Notes under the pieces: model-generated
Told to the model about the DNA's origin: nothing
The model's input: the letters and a program-made list of their open reading frames with translations, nothing else
Database searches by the model: none
Translations under genes and position numbers: made by a program
Shown here: one piece after another, positions 14,450-16,213 of the stretch
Layout: each line of letters opens with the position of its first letter
Position numbering within the stretch: the first letter of the stretch is position 1
Assembly: GCA_023391005.1 (NCBI GenBank)
Contig: JAEWBS010000131.1
Coordinates: forward strand, 1-16,213
Direction of reading: 5' to 3'
Origin: Bacillota bacterium
GTDB lineage: Bacteria > Bacillota > Clostridia > Oscillospirales > Ruminococcaceae
Length of the DNA: 16,213 nucleotides

Positions 14450-14698
14450 TTATTGTAGTTGAGCAATACAGCTATCACAAATAGATATGCCCGATTTAAT
14501 TTCCTTTAAGTTTTCTGTTGTATGACATTTGATACACATTTCTAATGTCTTTTGTAAAAGGATTTGTCCATCATCCTCGTCTACAAAGATTTCAAGGCTG
14601 TCCTTCTCTTCAATGCCGCACAGCTTTCTTGCGTCGAGCGGCAGAACGATTCGACCAAGCGCGTCCACTTTTCTGACAATGCCAGTCGCCTTTACCAT
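14450..14698 (-). CDS. AbrB/SpoVT-type transition-state regulator
   Basis: This 82-aa regulator has an N-terminal swapped-hairpin DNA-binding domain (residues 1-47: GIVRKVDALGRIVLPLDARK, then an acidic EEKDSLEIFVDEDDGQILL stretch) and a Cys-rich tail with CIKC and CDSC separated by 17 residues, probably a small zinc site. AbrB-like proteins with such a tail are common in Clostridia and act in growth-phase and sporulation control. The ATG at 14698 follows AGGAG by 8 nt. A longer frame to 14767 would add an unrelated 23-residue segment and is not used. It is divergent from the small XRE gene, which it may co-regulate. Confidence 0.9.
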   Translation of the reverse strand: MVKATGIVRKVDALGRIVLPLDARKLCGIEEKDSLEIFVDEDDGQILLQKTLEMCIKCHTTENLKEIKSGISICDSCIAQLQ

Positions 14699-14826
14699 AT
14701 TTCTCTCTCCTGTTCTTCTTATACTGCAAATTGGCGTTTCCAGCCCCAATTTAACATACATTTTCATCGAAAAATCAATCCCCCATTTAGGGTTTTTTCT
14801 ATAAATAGATGATGTTTGTCTTTTTG

Positions 14827-14832
14827 TATAAT
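14827..14832 (+). promoter_or_regulatory. -10 box of the XRE regulator gene
   Basis: A perfect TATAAT gives a predicted start near 14839. No good -35 was seen at 16-18 nt, so an activator or alternative factor may be needed. The inverted repeat CTATTTG/CAAATAG (14840-14846 with 14860-14866) lies immediately downstream and could be an autoregulatory operator. A smaller TCTAT/ATAGA repeat is at 14798-14809. Confidence 0.5.
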
Positions 14833-14882
14833 GTGTATTCTATTTGTAGATGATATCCCCAAATAGAGGTGAGGTGCTGATA

Positions 14883-15212
14883 TTGGATTCAAAGAGCCTT
14901 GGTAAGAAGCTAAAATGGTATAGAGCCAAAGCGGGTTGGAGCCTTGAAGACTGCTCGGAGAGAATCGGTATCAGCAGCCGATATTTAGCCGACATTGAAC
15001 GCGGCGACAAAGTTCCCAAGCTGGAGACATTTATTTTAATTCTCAATACACTTGCGGCCTCGGCTGATGACGTTCTTCAAGATAGTCTAGTTGTAGGCCA
15101 TGAGCCCAAAAGCAACGACATACTCAAAAAATTAGAAACGCTTGATTTTACCAGCAGAAAGCAAGCGTTGAATATCCTTGATAGTGTTATTTCTTCTTTA
15201 AAGAATGATTAA
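14883..15212 (+). CDS. small XRE-family HTH regulator
   Basis: This 109-aa protein has an N-terminal HTH (about residues 5-62): LGKKLKWYRAKAG, then SLEDCSERIGISSRYLADIERG with the DIERGDKVPKLETF signature. A helical C-terminal segment follows, ending in LDSVISSLKND. I choose a TTG start at 14883, with a GAGGTG site 6 nt upstream, because the HTH begins there. The ATG at 14850 in the same frame would leave a leader of only about 11 nt without a binding site and place the operator-like repeat inside the gene. It is divergent from the AbrB-like gene and followed at once by a hairpin. Likely a repressor; targets unknown. The start remains uncertain. Confidence 0.85.
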   Translation: MDSKSLGKKLKWYRAKAGWSLEDCSERIGISSRYLADIERGDKVPKLETFILILNTLAASADDVLQDSLVVGHEPKSNDILKKLETLDFTSRKQALNILDSVISSLKND

Positions 15213-15243
15213 AAGCCTTTGAGTTTTAACGCTTGAAGGCTTT
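15212..15243 (+). terminator. hairpin terminator of the XRE gene
   Basis: An 8-bp stem AAAGCCTT/AAGGCTTT (15212-15219 with 15236-15243) begins in the stop codon of the XRE gene. Only TTT ends the stem, so it may be inefficient. Confidence 0.55.
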
Positions 15244-15298
15244 ATCTGATGACTTCTATCGTCAATATTTAGCGACAACAGGGACAAATCGCCATTTG

Positions 15299-15327
15299 TT
15301 GCGAAAATTTAAAACTCATGCTACAAT
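15299..15327 (+). promoter_or_regulatory. sigma-A promoter of ychF
   Basis: TTGCGA (15299-15304) and TACAAT (15322-15327) are 17 nt apart, with TG in the extended -10 position. Transcription would start near 15334, inside a 9-bp inverted repeat (15330-15338 with 15344-15352). The leader is about 60 nt. Confidence 0.7.
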
Positions 15328-15329
15328 AG

Positions 15330-15352
15330 TTGTTTAGAAAACATCTAAACAA
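15330..15352 (+). promoter_or_regulatory. 9-bp inverted repeat at the ychF transcription start
   Basis: TTGTTTAGA and TCTAAACAA flank a 5-nt loop and cover the predicted start site. It may be an operator at +1 or, if transcription starts a few bases earlier, a stabilising 5' hairpin of the mRNA. Confidence 0.45.
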
Positions 15353-15393
15353 GCGATTATAAAAATCCATCATGAAACGGAGTTTATTACAGT

Positions 15394-16213
15394 ATGAAGC
15401 TTGGCATCGTGGGGCTTCCCAATGTCGGAAAATCGACGCTGTTTAATGCGATAACCAATGCCGGCGCGCAGTCGGCCAACTACCCGTTTTGCACCATTGA
15501 ACCGAACGTCGGCGTTGTGGCCGTTCCCGACAAGCGTCTGGACAAGCTCGCCGAAATGTATAACCCCAAAAAGATCACCCCCGCCGTCATCGAGTTTGTC
15601 GATATCGCCGGGCTGGTGCGCGGCGCCTCAAAGGGCGAGGGGCTGGGCAACAAGTTTCTCTCGCATATCCGCGAGGTGGACGCCATCATCCATGTGGTGC
15701 GCTGCTTTGACGACGGCGAGATTGTGCATGTCGACGGGGAGATCGATCCTCAGCGCGATATCGAGACTATCAACCTCGAGTTGGTCTTTTCAGACATCGA
15801 AATGGTCGAACGGCGCATTGACCGCGCTAAAAAAGCCGCGAAGGGCGACAAAAAATATCTGGCTGAGGCCGAGCTGCTCGAGCGCCTGCACACCCATCTG
15901 TCGGAGGGTCGGTCAGCCCGCAGCTTGGGGATGACCGACGAAGAGCGGGAGCTCTTGCACGACGCGCCGCTGCTTTCTTCAAAGCCGGTGATCTATGCCG
16001 CCAATTTAAGCGAGGCTGATCTGACAAACGCCGCCGAAGGGTATAACGTCTATTACCAGAAGGTATGCGAGATTGCTAAAAGCGAACACGCACAGGTCAT
16101 TCCGATCTGCGCTAAAATAGAGGAAGAGATTGCCGAGCTCGACGACGCCGACAAGCAGATGTTCCTTGAGGAGCTGGGGCTTCAGGCGTCGGGGCTTGAC
16201 CGGCTGATCACCG
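15394..16213 (+). CDS. ychF: YchF/OLA1-family P-loop ATPase, 3' end cut by window
   Basis: The first 273 codons are present. This universally conserved Obg-related ATPase binds ribosomes and takes part in stress and oxidative response. Visible: the Walker A loop GLPNVGKST (7-15) directly after the N-terminal strand, the ANYPFCTIEPNVG switch region (28-40), the G3 element DIAGLVRGASKGEGLGNKFL (69-88) and HVVRCFDD (about 100-107). The guanine-specificity motif NKxD is replaced by NLSE, which in this family fits preference for ATP. A coiled-coil arm (about 125-170) follows. The C-terminal TGS domain is beyond the window. The ATG at 15394 has CGGAG about 11 nt upstream; the match to YchF starts at residue 1. 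It is a single gene with its own promoter, independent of the left neighbours. Confidence 0.97.
   Translation, partial: MKLGIVGLPNVGKSTLFNAITNAGAQSANYPFCTIEPNVGVVAVPDKRLDKLAEMYNPKKITPAVIEFVDIAGLVRGASKGEGLGNKFLSHIREVDAIIHVVRCFDDGEIVHVDGEIDPQRDIETINLELVFSDIEMVERRIDRAKKAAKGDKKYLAEAELLERLHTHLSEGRSARSLGMTDEERELLHDAPLLSSKPVIYAANLSEADLTNAAEGYNVYYQKVCEIAKSEHAQVIPICAKIEEEIAELDDADKQMFLEELGLQASGLDRLIT

Overview
The window looks like chromosomal DNA of an anaerobic, spore-former-type member of the Bacillota, class Clostridia, perhaps near the Oscillospiraceae. The grounds are strong AAGGAGG-type ribosome binding sites, a MecA-family adaptor, a small AbrB/SpoVT regulator with a Cys-rich tail, an RnfC-like ferredoxin protein, an OmpR/histidine-kinase/HtrA cluster, and moderately high G+C coding DNA with AT-rich promoters. 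The taxonomic placement is inference. No insertion sequence, phage, CRISPR, rRNA or tRNA was seen.

Left part (1-7.3 kb): the 3'-truncated RnfC-like gene (minus) is divergent from a MecA-like adaptor (plus), which converges on ribulose-phosphate 3-epimerase (minus). About 1 kb without a convincing gene follows. It carries several inverted repeats and one copy (2798-2930, minus) of a structured repeat whose second copy is at 11237-11384 (plus). Next is a minus-strand signalling unit read in the order OmpR-type response regulator, sensor kinase, membrane-anchored HtrA protease; the first two are almost certainly one operon.

Middle part (7.8-14.3 kb): this is the most interesting region. A MalY/PatB-type aminotransferase (minus) is divergent from an arginase/agmatinase-fold protein plus glutaminase A (plus). 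An IclR-family regulator (minus) is divergent from a maleate-isomerase/Asp-Glu-racemase-type protein translationally coupled to an NRAMP-fold transporter (plus). The same 15-bp imperfect palindrome (TTTGA-N5-TCAAA) lies in both divergent promoter regions, so I infer one IclR-controlled regulon. Two of its proteins have lost family hallmarks: the ureohydrolase has Cys in place of the metal-bridging Asp, and the transporter has GPGT and VPYN in place of DPGN and MPHN. Together they suggest import and catabolism of an unidentified nitrogen-rich or amino-acid-like compound rather than simple agmatine hydrolysis and Mn/Fe uptake.

Right part (14.3-16.2 kb): a strong hairpin separates the transporter from an AbrB-like regulator (minus), which is divergent from a small XRE regulator (plus). 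The window ends inside ychF, encoding the YchF/OLA1 translation-associated ATPase, with a clear sigma-A promoter and a hairpin at its 5' end.
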